The notes below the pieces were generated by a model that did no database searches, was not told the origin of the DNA, and worked only from the letters and a program-made list of their open reading frames with translations. Both the position numbers and the translations under genes were made by a program. Shown here in pieces: positions 16,252 through 24,027 of a stretch of DNA of 64,000 nt. The DNA lies in assembly GCF_011044495.1 (NCBI RefSeq), contig NZ_CP049143.1, forward strand, positions 6,138,001-6,202,000, in the 5' to 3' direction. The DNA is from Roseimicrobium sp. ORNL1 (GTDB taxonomy: Bacteria > Verrucomicrobiota > Verrucomicrobiia > Verrucomicrobiales > Verrucomicrobiaceae). The first letter of the stretch is position 1. Each line of letters begins with the position of its first letter.

Positions 16252-17064
16252 ATGCAGCCCATCATCGAACTGCGAAACATCCGTAAAGTTTACCGGCAAG
16301 GTGAATTTGAGACGGTGGTTCTGCAGGGCATCAACATCACCATCAACCCTGGTGAGTATGTCTGCATCATGGGCCCGTCGGGTTGCGGCAAGTCCACCCT
16401 GCTGAATGTGCTGGGCTGCCTGGACCAGCCCTCCACCGGCCAGTACCTGCTGGGTGGCGAGGACGTGGCGGTCCTCAATGACGACGATCTCTCGAAGGCG
16501 CGCTGCCGCAATCTGGGTTTCATCTTCCAGAGCTACAATCTGATCCAGCAGCTCACGGTGGTGGAGAACATCGAGGTACCGCTCTACTACAAGGGCGTGC
16601 CTGAGCAGGAGAGCCGGGCGATTGCAGAAAAGCTTGCCGGGCAGGTGGGACTGGCCCATCGCCTGCATCACAAGCCGAATGAACTGAGCGGCGGCCAGCA
16701 GCAGCGCGTGGCGATTGCTCGTGCCCTGGCCAATGATCCGCTGATGATTCTGGCGGACGAAGCGACAGGCAACCTCGACTCCAAGTCCGGCAAAGAGATC
16801 CTCGACATTTTCGATGACCTGAACTGCGCGGGGAAGACCATGGTCTTCGTCACGCATGACGAGCGCATGGTCCAGCGCTGCACGCGCGTGATTCGCCTGA
16901 AGGATGGCCTCGTGGAGAAAGATGAACCCGGTGCTGCAGCAGCCCGGTTGCTCGCTTCCGGTGGAAAGCAAGGCACCTCGGTGGTGACCCAGTTCCCCGC
17001 GGAATCCGCAGTGCCTGACGCACATGACCCCCACCTCGCTGCTGCTCCTGTCCTGGCGCACTGA
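16252..17064 (+). CDS. MacB/LolD-type ABC transporter ATP-binding protein
   Basis: 270 aa from the ATG at 16252 ([17 protein letters not shown]). It is a complete ABC ATPase: Walker [11 protein letters not shown]-loop [15 protein letters not shown] signature [15 protein letters not shown], Walker [14 protein letters not shown] and H-loop VFVTHD. This is the short MacB/LolD/FtsE type that powers mechanotransmission rather than transport through the membrane domains. About 45 extra residues at the C-terminus ([15 protein letters not shown] onward) are not part of the standard domain. The gene lies between the adaptor and permease genes and should form a tripartite pump with them. Confidence 0.93.
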   Translation: MQPIIELRNIRKVYRQGEFETVVLQGINITINPGEYVCIMGPSGCGKSTLLNVLGCLDQPSTGQYLLGGEDVAVLNDDDLSKARCRNLGFIFQSYNLIQQLTVVENIEVPLYYKGVPEQESRAIAEKLAGQVGLAHRLHHKPNELSGGQQQRVAIARALANDPLMILADEATGNLDSKSGKEILDIFDDLNCAGKTMVFVTHDERMVQRCTRVIRLKDGLVEKDEPGAAAARLLASGGKQGTSVVTQFPAESAVPDAHDPHLAAAPVLAH

Positions 17065-17081
17065 CCGCGTGACATTCTGAG

Positions 17082-18416
17082 ATGTTTTCCCTCGCCTCTC
17101 ATCCCATCCTTCGCCTTGCGATGTCTCCCCAGCACATGTGGAGATCCATTGTGCTGGGATCGAAGAGCATCTGGCTGCACAAGCTGCGGTCCATGCTCAC
17201 GGCATTGGGCGTGGTGTTTGGCGTGGCTTCCGTGGTCGCCATGCTCGCGATTGGTGAGGGCGCGAGTCATGAAGCGCAGGAACAGATTCGCAAACTCGGC
17301 TCACAGAATGTGATCCTCGAAAGCGTGAAGCCACCGGACAACCAGGGCCCCGGACAGCAGACACGCAGCATGGTCATCGAGTACGGCCTGACCACGCGCG
17401 ACATCAATCAGATTCGCCAGACCATTCCGGGTGTCTCCATCGTGGTGCCCAGTCGCATGATCAGCGAGTATCTCTGGAACGAGAGCAACAATCTCGATGC
17501 CTCCATCCTCGGCGTGCTGCCCATCTATCCCGAGATGCGCAACCGCCACCTCGTGAGCGGACGCTTCTTCACTGAGGTGGAGTTTGGAGATCGCATCCCA
17601 GTGTGCGTGCTGAACCAGACCGCGGCTTCCCGGCTTTTCCCGCTGGCCACGCCGGTGGGCAAGTCGGTGCGTGTGCGGGGATTCTACTACCGCGTCGTTG
17701 GCGTGATCGAAGACGAAAGCCAACGTTCCACAGGCGAAGACGGCGCTTCCAAAACCGGTGGCACCAAGAGCAACAGCACCGGCCAGATGATCATCCCCTT
17801 CAGCACGCTGATGGATCACTATGGCGACACGTTCTTCCGCTTCCGAAGCGGCAGTTTCGAAGCGGAGAAGGTGGAGTTTCACGAAGCCATCGTGCGCGTG
17901 CATGATGTGGATGCCGTGATGACCCGCGCGGATGCCATCCGCCACCTGCTGGCACGCAATCATCCACGCGAAGACTATCGCGTGACCGTGCCCATTGAGT
18001 TGCTGCGCCAGGCCGAGCGCACGAAGCGCATCTTCAGCATCGTGCTGGGAAGCATCGCCGCCATCTCACTGCTCGTGGGTGGCATCGGCATCATGAACAT
18101 CATGCTCGCCAGCGTGACGGAGCGCACGCGTGAGATCGGCATTCGCCGTGCACTCGGCGCGCGTCAGACAGACATCGTGCTGCAGTTCCTCATCGAAACC
18201 GTGCTGCTCGCTGGCGCGGGCGGTGTGATTGGGGTGGTGCTGGGGCTGGGCATTCCCATGGCCATCAGCCATTTCGCCGGCGTCACCACCGTGATCAAAG
18301 CCTGGGCGCCGACGCTCGCCTTCTCCATCTCCGTCTTCACCGGCATCGCCTTCGGCATCTATCCCGCCATGCGCGCCGCGAAGATGAATCCGGTGGAAGC
18401 GCTCAGGCACGAATAA
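17082..18416 (+). CDS. MacB-like ABC transporter permease
   Basis: 444 aa. The layout is one N-terminal TM helix ([24 protein letters not shown]), a large periplasmic MacB_PCD domain with the [13 protein letters not shown] start, and three C-terminal TM helices of the FtsX type ([54 protein letters not shown]). The family signature [20 protein letters not shown] with RRALGAR follows the second helix. The conserved end is A-x-x-M-x-P-V-E-A-L-R. A later Met at 17121 is an alternative start. With the three genes before it this makes a MacAB-TolC-like exporter of unknown substrate; no regulator is in the operon. Confidence 0.92.
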   Translation: MFSLASHPILRLAMSPQHMWRSIVLGSKSIWLHKLRSMLTALGVVFGVASVVAMLAIGEGASHEAQEQIRKLGSQNVILESVKPPDNQGPGQQTRSMVIEYGLTTRDINQIRQTIPGVSIVVPSRMISEYLWNESNNLDASILGVLPIYPEMRNRHLVSGRFFTEVEFGDRIPVCVLNQTAASRLFPLATPVGKSVRVRGFYYRVVGVIEDESQRSTGEDGASKTGGTKSNSTGQMIIPFSTLMDHYGDTFFRFRSGSFEAEKVEFHEAIVRVHDVDAVMTRADAIRHLLARNHPREDYRVTVPIELLRQAERTKRIFSIVLGSIAAISLLVGGIGIMNIMLASVTERTREIGIRRALGARQTDIVLQFLIETVLLAGAGGVIGVVLGLGIPMAISHFAGVTTVIKAWAPTLAFSISVFTGIAFGIYPAMRAAKMNPVEALRHE

Positions 18417-18459
18417 GGTAGCGCCATACTACAGGCGAGTAGCAGACTACTTTTGATTG

Positions 18460-18598
18460 GCCGCAAAAAGACGCAAGAGAACACAAAAAAGGAGCAGCGA
18501 TGGGCGCTGCTCCAGTGGTGTGGCCGGGTGGCCCTACGCGAGGTTTAATCCTTGGATTCGATCCGCTACCTTCTGCGTTTTTTGTGTCTTTTTGCGGC
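18460..18598. repeat. Inverted A/T-rich repeat, GCCGCAAAAAGAC type
   Basis: GCCGCAAAAAGAC at 18460-18472 and GTCTTTTTGCGGC at 18586-18598 are exact inverted copies, each continuing into further related ACACAAAAAA / TTTTTTGTGT sequence. The pair frames the 201-bp gap between the permease and ROK genes, which point towards each other. It encloses the terminator at 18485-18513. Related CCGCAAA...GACGCAA strings are widespread intergenic repeats in many bacteria, from my general knowledge. Confidence 0.6.
18485..18513 (-). terminator. Rho-independent terminator of the ROK operon
   Basis: On the minus strand GGAGCAGCG pairs with CGCTGCTCC (9 bp, 5-nt loop) and is followed by TTTTTTGTGT. It lies about 105 bp after the ROK gene stop. 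Confidence 0.75.
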
Positions 18599-18617
18599 TA
18601 CTCAGTTCAGTGGAGAC

Positions 18618-19781
18618 TCACCCCAGATCCTCCGGCCGCCACTTCTCCAGTGCGAGTGCGGCAGCGCCCACGGCGCCGGCGAACTCACCGAGTTCGGAAA
18701 TGCGGATGGAGATGCCGGGGTGGTAGTCGCTCTCGAACTGGAGAGCGAAACTCTGCACCGGCTCAAGGTAGGCACTGCCCAAGCGGGTGAGCGGACCGGC
18801 GAGCACGACGATTTCAGGATCGATCAACTGCGTCATCTGGGAGACGACCCAGCCGTGAACGGCAGCGATCTCACGCAGCACGAGCAGGGCGACTTCGTCT
18901 TCCTTCTCCACGGCCTCAAGGAAGGCGTCGAGATCTGCCGTGTCCGAACCTTTCAACTCAGCATAGCGAGCGGCGGCGGCACCGGCAGAGCCGGCCTTTT
19001 CCACCGTGGCACCAGGGCGCCATTCCCACTTCTCCGCCTTCGCGTCGAACACGGGACAGTTCCACCCGCGGATTTCTCCACCAAGTTCCTGATGGCCCGT
19101 AGCGAGCTGCCCACCTCGGATCACGCCTGCGGCCACGCCGTAGCGTACGCCCAGGCAGATGAGTTCCTGGCAGCCCTGGCCTTCACCGAACCAACGCTCA
19201 GCCAGCGCCATGGTGCGAATGTTGTTCTCAATGAAGACGGGCACTTTCATCGTCTTCCCCACCTGCTCGGCGATGGGCACATTCTCCCAGCCCGGCACGT
19301 GGACGTAGCGAATGGCCACGCCATTGCGTGTATCCACCCGGCCCGGCACGGCGAGGCCCACGGAGAGCAGCGGAAGCTGAGTCTCCTTCTGCAGGTCCAC
19401 GAGAACGTCCGTGATCTGTTGCATCACAGAATCCGCACCCTGGTTGCCCTTGAGCGAAATCTTCCGGCGCGCAATCGGACGCTGCGCAAAGTCGACGGCG
19501 GTGGCAAAGGCCATGTCCGCATAGAAGTCCAGACCCAGGAAGCAACCGCGCGCGGGATTGGGGCGAAGCTTCGTGGGCGGACGACCCGCCTCCTTCGTGG
19601 GCTCCACGGTTTCGGTAAAGTAACCGCCGGCCACCAGTGAATCCACATGCCGGCCAATGGTGGACGCCGCGACTCCGAGGACGCGCGCGAGCTCCACCCG
19701 GGAGAGGCTTTCGTAGTCTCTCACCTTCCGGATGATTTCGGCGCCGAAGTCGGCGTTGTCCTGCACTTTGAGTCCCAACAT
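18618..19781 (-). CDS. ROK-family transcriptional regulator
   Basis: 387 aa. The N-terminal winged helix-turn-helix (residues about 18-75) reads SLSRVELARVLGVAASTIGR then HVDSLVAGGYFTE, and is followed by the GRPPTKL wing typical of NagC/Mlc/XylR proteins. The rest is a ROK sugar-kinase-like domain (about 85-385) with GLAVPGRVDTRNG and VFIENNIRTMALAE. The usual zinc-site GHxxxxxGxxCxCGxxGC is degenerate here (GHQELGGEIRGWNCPVF), with most cysteines missing, so zinc binding is doubtful. It probably binds a sugar and represses the upstream MFS/oxidoreductase genes, with which it forms one operon (6-bp gap). A fitting operator lies at 22166-22186. Confidence 0.85.
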   Translation of the reverse strand: MLGLKVQDNADFGAEIIRKVRDYESLSRVELARVLGVAASTIGRHVDSLVAGGYFTETVEPTKEAGRPPTKLRPNPARGCFLGLDFYADMAFATAVDFAQRPIARRKISLKGNQGADSVMQQITDVLVDLQKETQLPLLSVGLAVPGRVDTRNGVAIRYVHVPGWENVPIAEQVGKTMKVPVFIENNIRTMALAERWFGEGQGCQELICLGVRYGVAAGVIRGGQLATGHQELGGEIRGWNCPVFDAKAEKWEWRPGATVEKAGSAGAAAARYAELKGSDTADLDAFLEAVEKEDEVALLVLREIAAVHGWVVSQMTQLIDPEIVVLAGPLTRLGSAYLEPVQSFALQFESDYHPGISIRISELGEFAGAVGAAALALEKWRPEDLG

Positions 19782-19787
19782 GAGCTT

Positions 19788-21080
19788 TTAATCAGGTAGT
19801 TCCTTATCCTTCGTCTCCGGTAGAAAACACAGGAACACAAGCCCCAGCAAGAAAAATCCCGCCAGCAGCGTGATTGCCGTCCGGAGATCCAATTCTTGTT
19901 TCAGCCACGCGGAGAGCCAGATAAGCACGGGCGCGGCGAGAATCCGGCCCGTGTTAAAGCAGAACCCCGAGCCGGTGGCGCGGAGGTGCGTGGGGAACAA
20001 TTCAGGGAAGTACACGGCGTATCCCGCGTGGATGCCCAAGCCGAAGAAGCCGAAGAGGGGCAGCAGACAAAGCAGCAACCCATAGCTCCCCACGGCGGAG
20101 GGCACCCAGCAAATAATTACGGTCATGACCAGCGCACAGATGTGCATCATTGCGAAAGTTGCACGACGACCGAACCGGACACTCAACGGGCCGAAGCACA
20201 ACATGCCCACGGCAGCCCCGCCGGTCTGGATGAACCCGTAGGCAAACTTTCCCCGGCTGGCGGCTTCCTTGGCGTCCACACCCTGGCTCTTCAGCAGTTC
20301 CTCTGCCAGATTTTGCCCTGCCACCACCACGCCCCAGAAGGTCGCCAGCCCCACCATGGCGAGCAAGGCGCCGAAGATGGCCCGTGACCGCCAACGGGCG
20401 TCCCCGAGGAGATCGGAGAAACTGCCGAGTTTGTCCGCTTTCGTCTCCCGTGCCTGCACCCAGGACTCGGGTTCCTTCACGCTGATCCGCACCCAGAGGA
20501 CCAGCAGCGCCGGGACCACGCCGATGAGGTAGGCCATCCGCCAATGCTCTCCCACCGCCAGACCCGTGGCTGCCGCAAGCAAGCCTCCGATGACGCTCGA
20601 TGAATGGAAGATGCCACCCGCACGCGCTCGCGCCTTCGCAGGAAAAACTTCCGCGACCAGCGCCGCTCCCACGGCCCACTCACCCCCAACTCCCATGGCC
20701 ACGAGGAAACGAAGCACTCCCACATGCCACAAGTCCGTGGCCATCGCGGTGAGTCCCGTGAAGATGGAATAGAAGAGAATGGTGAGCGCCATCACCGGCT
20801 TGCGCCCCCACTTGTCTGCCAGCGAGCTGAAGAGCCAGCCGCCAAGAGTGCCGCCGACGAGGAAGATGCCGAGGAATCGCTCGCCCCACGCCTTCACCTC
20901 GGGCGAGTTCGCGGGGACCTTAAGCAGATCCGGCAGCATGTCGCCCCTCGTGATGTTGTAGATCTGCCCTTCAAACGCATCGAAGATCCAACCTGCGGAG
21001 GCGATGGTGAGCACCAGCCACTGGTACCGGGTCACGCCTTGATACCAGGGACCTTCCGTGCGGACCTTCCGATCATTCAT
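19788..21080 (-). CDS. MFS transporter, sugar or organic acid type
   Basis: 430 aa from the ATG at 21080, chosen because ATGA overlaps the stop of the oxidoreductase gene. It has about 12 predicted TM helices. MFS signatures are visible: LADKWGRKPVMAL (motif A, residues about 88-100), RFLVAMGVGGEWAVGAALVAEVFPAKAR (seen as two adjacent pieces around 125-150) and RFGRRATFAM between helices 8 and 9. The long N-terminal loop (NITRGDMLPDLLKVP) fits the AAHS/sugar-porter group, but the substrate is not known. It sits between the oxidoreductase and ROK regulator, so it is probably the uptake permease of a sugar-derivative pathway. Confidence 0.88.
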   Translation of the reverse strand: MNDRKVRTEGPWYQGVTRYQWLVLTIASAGWIFDAFEGQIYNITRGDMLPDLLKVPANSPEVKAWGERFLGIFLVGGTLGGWLFSSLADKWGRKPVMALTILFYSIFTGLTAMATDLWHVGVLRFLVAMGVGGEWAVGAALVAEVFPAKARARAGGIFHSSSVIGGLLAAATGLAVGEHWRMAYLIGVVPALLVLWVRISVKEPESWVQARETKADKLGSFSDLLGDARWRSRAIFGALLAMVGLATFWGVVVAGQNLAEELLKSQGVDAKEAASRGKFAYGFIQTGGAAVGMLCFGPLSVRFGRRATFAMMHICALVMTVIICWVPSAVGSYGLLLCLLPLFGFFGLGIHAGYAVYFPELFPTHLRATGSGFCFNTGRILAAPVLIWLSAWLKQELDLRTAITLLAGFFLLGLVFLCFLPETKDKELPD

Positions 21081-22123
21081 GCGTGAAGAAACTCGCGAAG
21101 GTTCACCGTCTTGCCAGTCTCGATGGATTCCTCCGCCGCCAGGCACAAGGCGGTGCTCCACAGGCCGTCATTTCCCGTTGCGACAGGAGCCGTGCCTTCG
21201 CGGATGCAACGCACGCACATGGCGATCTCCTCGCGCAGCTCGAAGACCTCGCCGGACTTCTGTGTCATCTTCACCTCCTCGATTTCTTTTCCATCGAACA
21301 CCCGGAGGGAAAAACTGGGATCGAGCGTGCGATCCATCGCGCCGCTCCATGAGGCCCAGATCGCTCCCTTGGTCCCGGCGACCTTCACGGTCTGATGGTG
21401 CTCGAAGGCCGCGAGTGTCTGCGAGACCACAGCATAGGCGCCGCTTTCGTACTTCATGATGGCGCTGAAATTGTCATGCAGGTGCGGGCGCGCTGGGTCG
21501 ATGGAGTTTCCAGCGGCCATAATGGTGGCGGGTTCTCCCTCCCCGCTCAAGTACCACCGGGCGAGGTCGAAAAAGTGAATCGGCTCCTCCAGCACCCAGC
21601 TGCCGACGCGCGCACCGTCATAGCGCCAGCCACTTGCGCCGAGCCGGTAGGGTTTTCGCGACAGTTCCACAAGGACATAGCGCGGCGTCCCGATGATACC
21701 CTGCTCGATGCGTCGTTTCACTTCACCCCATTGGGAGGAGAGTCGCAGTTCGTGGCCGATGGCCAGCAGCCTGTTTTTGCTCGATGACAGGTCGACCAGC
21801 GCGCGGCAGTCCTTCACACTCAAGGCCATGGGCTTTTCCAGAAGCACGTGGCACCCTGCTTCTAGGGCGGCGCGGCACGCTTGCAAATGGGTGTGGCTGG
21901 GGGTAACGATGTCCACGATGTCGAGGTGACCGGCAGCCAGCATGGAGCTGACATCGGTATGGATCGTGGCGTTGGGGTAAAGGCTACGCGCTTCAGCGCG
22001 AGTGACTTCTGATGGGGCAACGATGGCCCTCAATTCGGCATCCGGACAGTTTGCGATGGACTGGGCATGCATCCTGCCCCAAGCCCCAAATCCTGCTAAT
22101 CCGAAAAAAAGTTTCTTGCTCAT
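21077..22123 (-). CDS. Gfo/Idh/MocA-family NAD(P)-dependent oxidoreductase
   Basis: 348 aa from the ATG at 22123 (MSKKLFFGLAGFGAWGR); the frame continues 21 nt upstream. The N-terminal Rossmann fold has GLAGFGAWGRMHAQ, and DIVDIVTPSHTHLQACRAAL and HVLLEKPMALSVKDCRAL carry the family EKP motif with the catalytic Lys (about residue 96). The C-terminal half (Gfo_Idh_MocA_C) has PIHFFDLARWYLSGE, with the HxxD-like catalytic residues. Members oxidise sugars, inositols or their derivatives. It is first in an operon with the permease and ROK regulator, so it likely acts on the transported compound. Confidence 0.9.
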   Translation of the reverse strand: MSKKLFFGLAGFGAWGRMHAQSIANCPDAELRAIVAPSEVTRAEARSLYPNATIHTDVSSMLAAGHLDIVDIVTPSHTHLQACRAALEAGCHVLLEKPMALSVKDCRALVDLSSSKNRLLAIGHELRLSSQWGEVKRRIEQGIIGTPRYVLVELSRKPYRLGASGWRYDGARVGSWVLEEPIHFFDLARWYLSGEGEPATIMAAGNSIDPARPHLHDNFSAIMKYESGAYAVVSQTLAAFEHHQTVKVAGTKGAIWASWSGAMDRTLDPSFSLRVFDGKEIEEVKMTQKSGEVFELREEIAMCVRCIREGTAPVATGNDGLWSTALCLAAEESIETGKTVNLREFLHA

Positions 22124-22165
22124 CGCTCCGAAAGTACGTAACAAAAGTATCAGAATAAGCCAAAG

Positions 22166-22186
22166 TTATTTTTGCCCGAAAAATAA
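22166..22186. promoter_or_regulatory. NagC/Mlc-like operator palindrome
   Basis: TTATTTTT (22166-22173) and AAAAATAA (22179-22186) are perfect inverted arms around the 5-nt spacer GCCCG. This closely resembles the TTATTTT...AAAATAA operators bound by NagC/Mlc/XylR-type ROK repressors (established knowledge of the family). It lies 43 bp upstream of the oxidoreductase start (22123) and 36 bp from the divergent monooxygenase start at 22222. The ROK regulator is the third gene of the operon it would control. Binding is inferred. Confidence 0.65.
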
Positions 22187-22221
22187 GTAGTGCGTGATGG
22201 CGACATCCGTGCTTCCTTTGG

Positions 22222-23421
22222 TTGGTTCCAAATCCCCCCAACCCACCCCCCCGTACCTTGAATGCTCCCCCCAGCATCCCGATAAGGACGATCCCACGTG
22301 CCGCGGAAGTGTCGTGGTTCTCTGCCCTGTGCTCCGATGATTTTCAGTATCTCGGCGTGCCGGACGGAAGTTTGAGAAGCAGCTTCGAGCATTGCTCGAG
22401 CATCGTAAAGAAGGCCGATGAGCTTGGCTATCAGAACATCCTCCTGCCCTCCGGCTTCGTGCCAGGACAGGATGCGCTGGGCTTCGCCTTCTCCATGGCG
22501 GTCCTGACAAAACAGATCAACCAGCTCGTGGCCCTGCGCATGGGTGAGGTGCACCCGCCCATGCTGGCACGCGCCATCTCGTCACTGGACCATATCGCGA
22601 AGGGTCGTCTCGCCCTGAACATCATCTCCAGCGACATGCCGGGGCTGAAGGAGTCCAACGAGGAGCGCTACTCGCGCAGTGATGAGATCATCCAGTTCCT
22701 GAAGCAGTGCTGGACGCAGGAGACTGTGGAGTTTCACGGGCGCTTCTATGACTTTCATCCGCTGCCCACGGATCCGGTGAAGCCGTATCAGCAGAACGGC
22801 GGACCGCTGCTGTACTTTGGCGGCATCTCCCCCATGGCCCAGGCGCTGTGTGCGAAGCACTGCGATGTGTTCCTGATGTGGCCGGAAACCACACCGCTGC
22901 TCACGGAAACGATGCGTGGAGTTGCCACTCAGGCTGCGACTCATGATAGGAAGATCGACTTCGGTCTGCGCATTCATGTGATTGTGCGTGAAACCGAAAG
23001 CGAAGCCCGCGAGGCCGCACGCAAGCTGGTCTCCAAGCTCGACGACGCGAAGGGTCTTGAGATCAAATCCCGATCTCAGGATAGCAAATCTGCCGGCGTG
23101 CTGCGTCAGGATGCCCTACGTGAAGCGGCCGATGACGAAGGTTACATCGAGGAACACATCTGGAGCGGCATCGGTCGCGCCCGCAGCGGTTGCGGCAGTG
23201 CCATCGTGGGTGACCCGGATCAGGTGTATGCGAAACTCCAGAGCTACATGGATCTCGGCATGCGTTCCTTCATTCTCAGTGGCTATCCGCATCTGGAGGA
23301 GTGCGACCTCTTCGCGAAGTACGTGCTGCCCCGCATGCAGACGTGCCGGCTGAATGAGGTGCAGGGAAGATTGCCGAAGGAGACACCGGTGACGCCGCTG
23401 ACGACGGGGGTGAGGAAGTAG
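22222..23421 (+). CDS. Luciferase-like FMN-dependent monooxygenase (SsuD-like)
   Basis: 399 aa as drawn, but the start is uncertain: the frame opens at 22198, has no in-frame ATG before 22495, and the only candidates are TTG codons at 22222 and 22258 or GTG near 22309. The recognisable protein begins at EVSWFSALCSDDFQYLGVPD. The TIM-barrel LLM features are ADELGYQNILLPSGF, LVALRMGEVHPPMLARAIS, LDHIAKGRLALNIIS (residues about 133-147) and GLRIHVIVRET. The alkanesulfonate monooxygenase family uses FMNH2 supplied by a partner reductase. No sulfonate transporter or reductase gene is nearby, so the substrate is unknown. Confidence 0.8.
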   Translation: MVPNPPNPPPRTLNAPPSIPIRTIPRAAEVSWFSALCSDDFQYLGVPDGSLRSSFEHCSSIVKKADELGYQNILLPSGFVPGQDALGFAFSMAVLTKQINQLVALRMGEVHPPMLARAISSLDHIAKGRLALNIISSDMPGLKESNEERYSRSDEIIQFLKQCWTQETVEFHGRFYDFHPLPTDPVKPYQQNGGPLLYFGGISPMAQALCAKHCDVFLMWPETTPLLTETMRGVATQAATHDRKIDFGLRIHVIVRETESEAREAARKLVSKLDDAKGLEIKSRSQDSKSAGVLRQDALREAADDEGYIEEHIWSGIGRARSGCGSAIVGDPDQVYAKLQSYMDLGMRSFILSGYPHLEECDLFAKYVLPRMQTCRLNEVQGRLPKETPVTPLTTGVRK

Positions 23422-23437
23422 GGTCGCACATCCCAGT

Positions 23438-23995
23438 TCATGGTTTTCCTTCCTTGGAAAAAGGATCGAGCGGAGTTGTATCTCCGCTTGGTTCAGGAAG
23501 GGGCACGAATTGCCGTATGCTATCCGGATAGTTCATCACCCATCCTCCCCATCGCGTGCCAAGCCAAAACTCCGCCGCCGAGCACCAATGGTATTTTACC
23601 TTCGCGCCGTGTTCCGCAGCCTCGCGATACCAATGAGTACTCAAGTCTGCGATGAGGCATACTCGCTGACCGCCCTTGAGTTCAACACCCGTCGCAGCCC
23701 GGTTGAGCACCGAGGGTGGTTGATCCCGCAGATGGATATTCCCCAACGTTGAAATACGCATATCTTCCCTGCCCACATCCGCCATGAGAAATACCAGCGG
23801 ATATCGGCTGGTGTTCTCCACTTCGATTTCGACCAGTTGAGGATAGGTGGGATCTGCTGCCGCTGCGGCCAGTGGATCCCTCACGCGAAAACGTAAAGGA
23901 TTCTCGTGACTCCAACACAGGGCCAGGTAAGTCACTGGCCCTGACATCAAGAGGACAAAGACTGCGACGATCCAAAGCTTGGTGCGACGGGACAT
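23438..23995 (-). CDS. Hypothetical membrane-anchored protein, 185 aa
   Basis: No family recognised. A basic start (MSRRTKLW) leads into one hydrophobic segment (IVAVFVLLMSGPVTYLALCW, residues about 8-27), either an uncleaved signal anchor or a signal peptide. The rest would be outside the cytoplasm: a beta-rich stretch IEVENTSRYPLVFLMADVGR, a possible Ig-like edge, and a Trp-rich part (HWCSAAEFWLGTRWGGWVMN). The C-terminus is Pro-rich. It lies downstream of recG on the same strand, with 32 bp between them, and may be transcribed with it. Confidence 0.6.
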   Translation of the reverse strand: MSRRTKLWIVAVFVLLMSGPVTYLALCWSHENPLRFRVRDPLAAAAADPTYPQLVEIEVENTSRYPLVFLMADVGREDMRISTLGNIHLRDQPPSVLNRAATGVELKGGQRVCLIADLSTHWYREAAEHGAKVKYHWCSAAEFWLGTRWGGWVMNYPDSIRQFVPLPEPSGDTTPLDPFSKEGKP

Positions 23996-24027
23996 GACTT
24001 AAATGATGAAGGTCGTTGGGAGGAATC

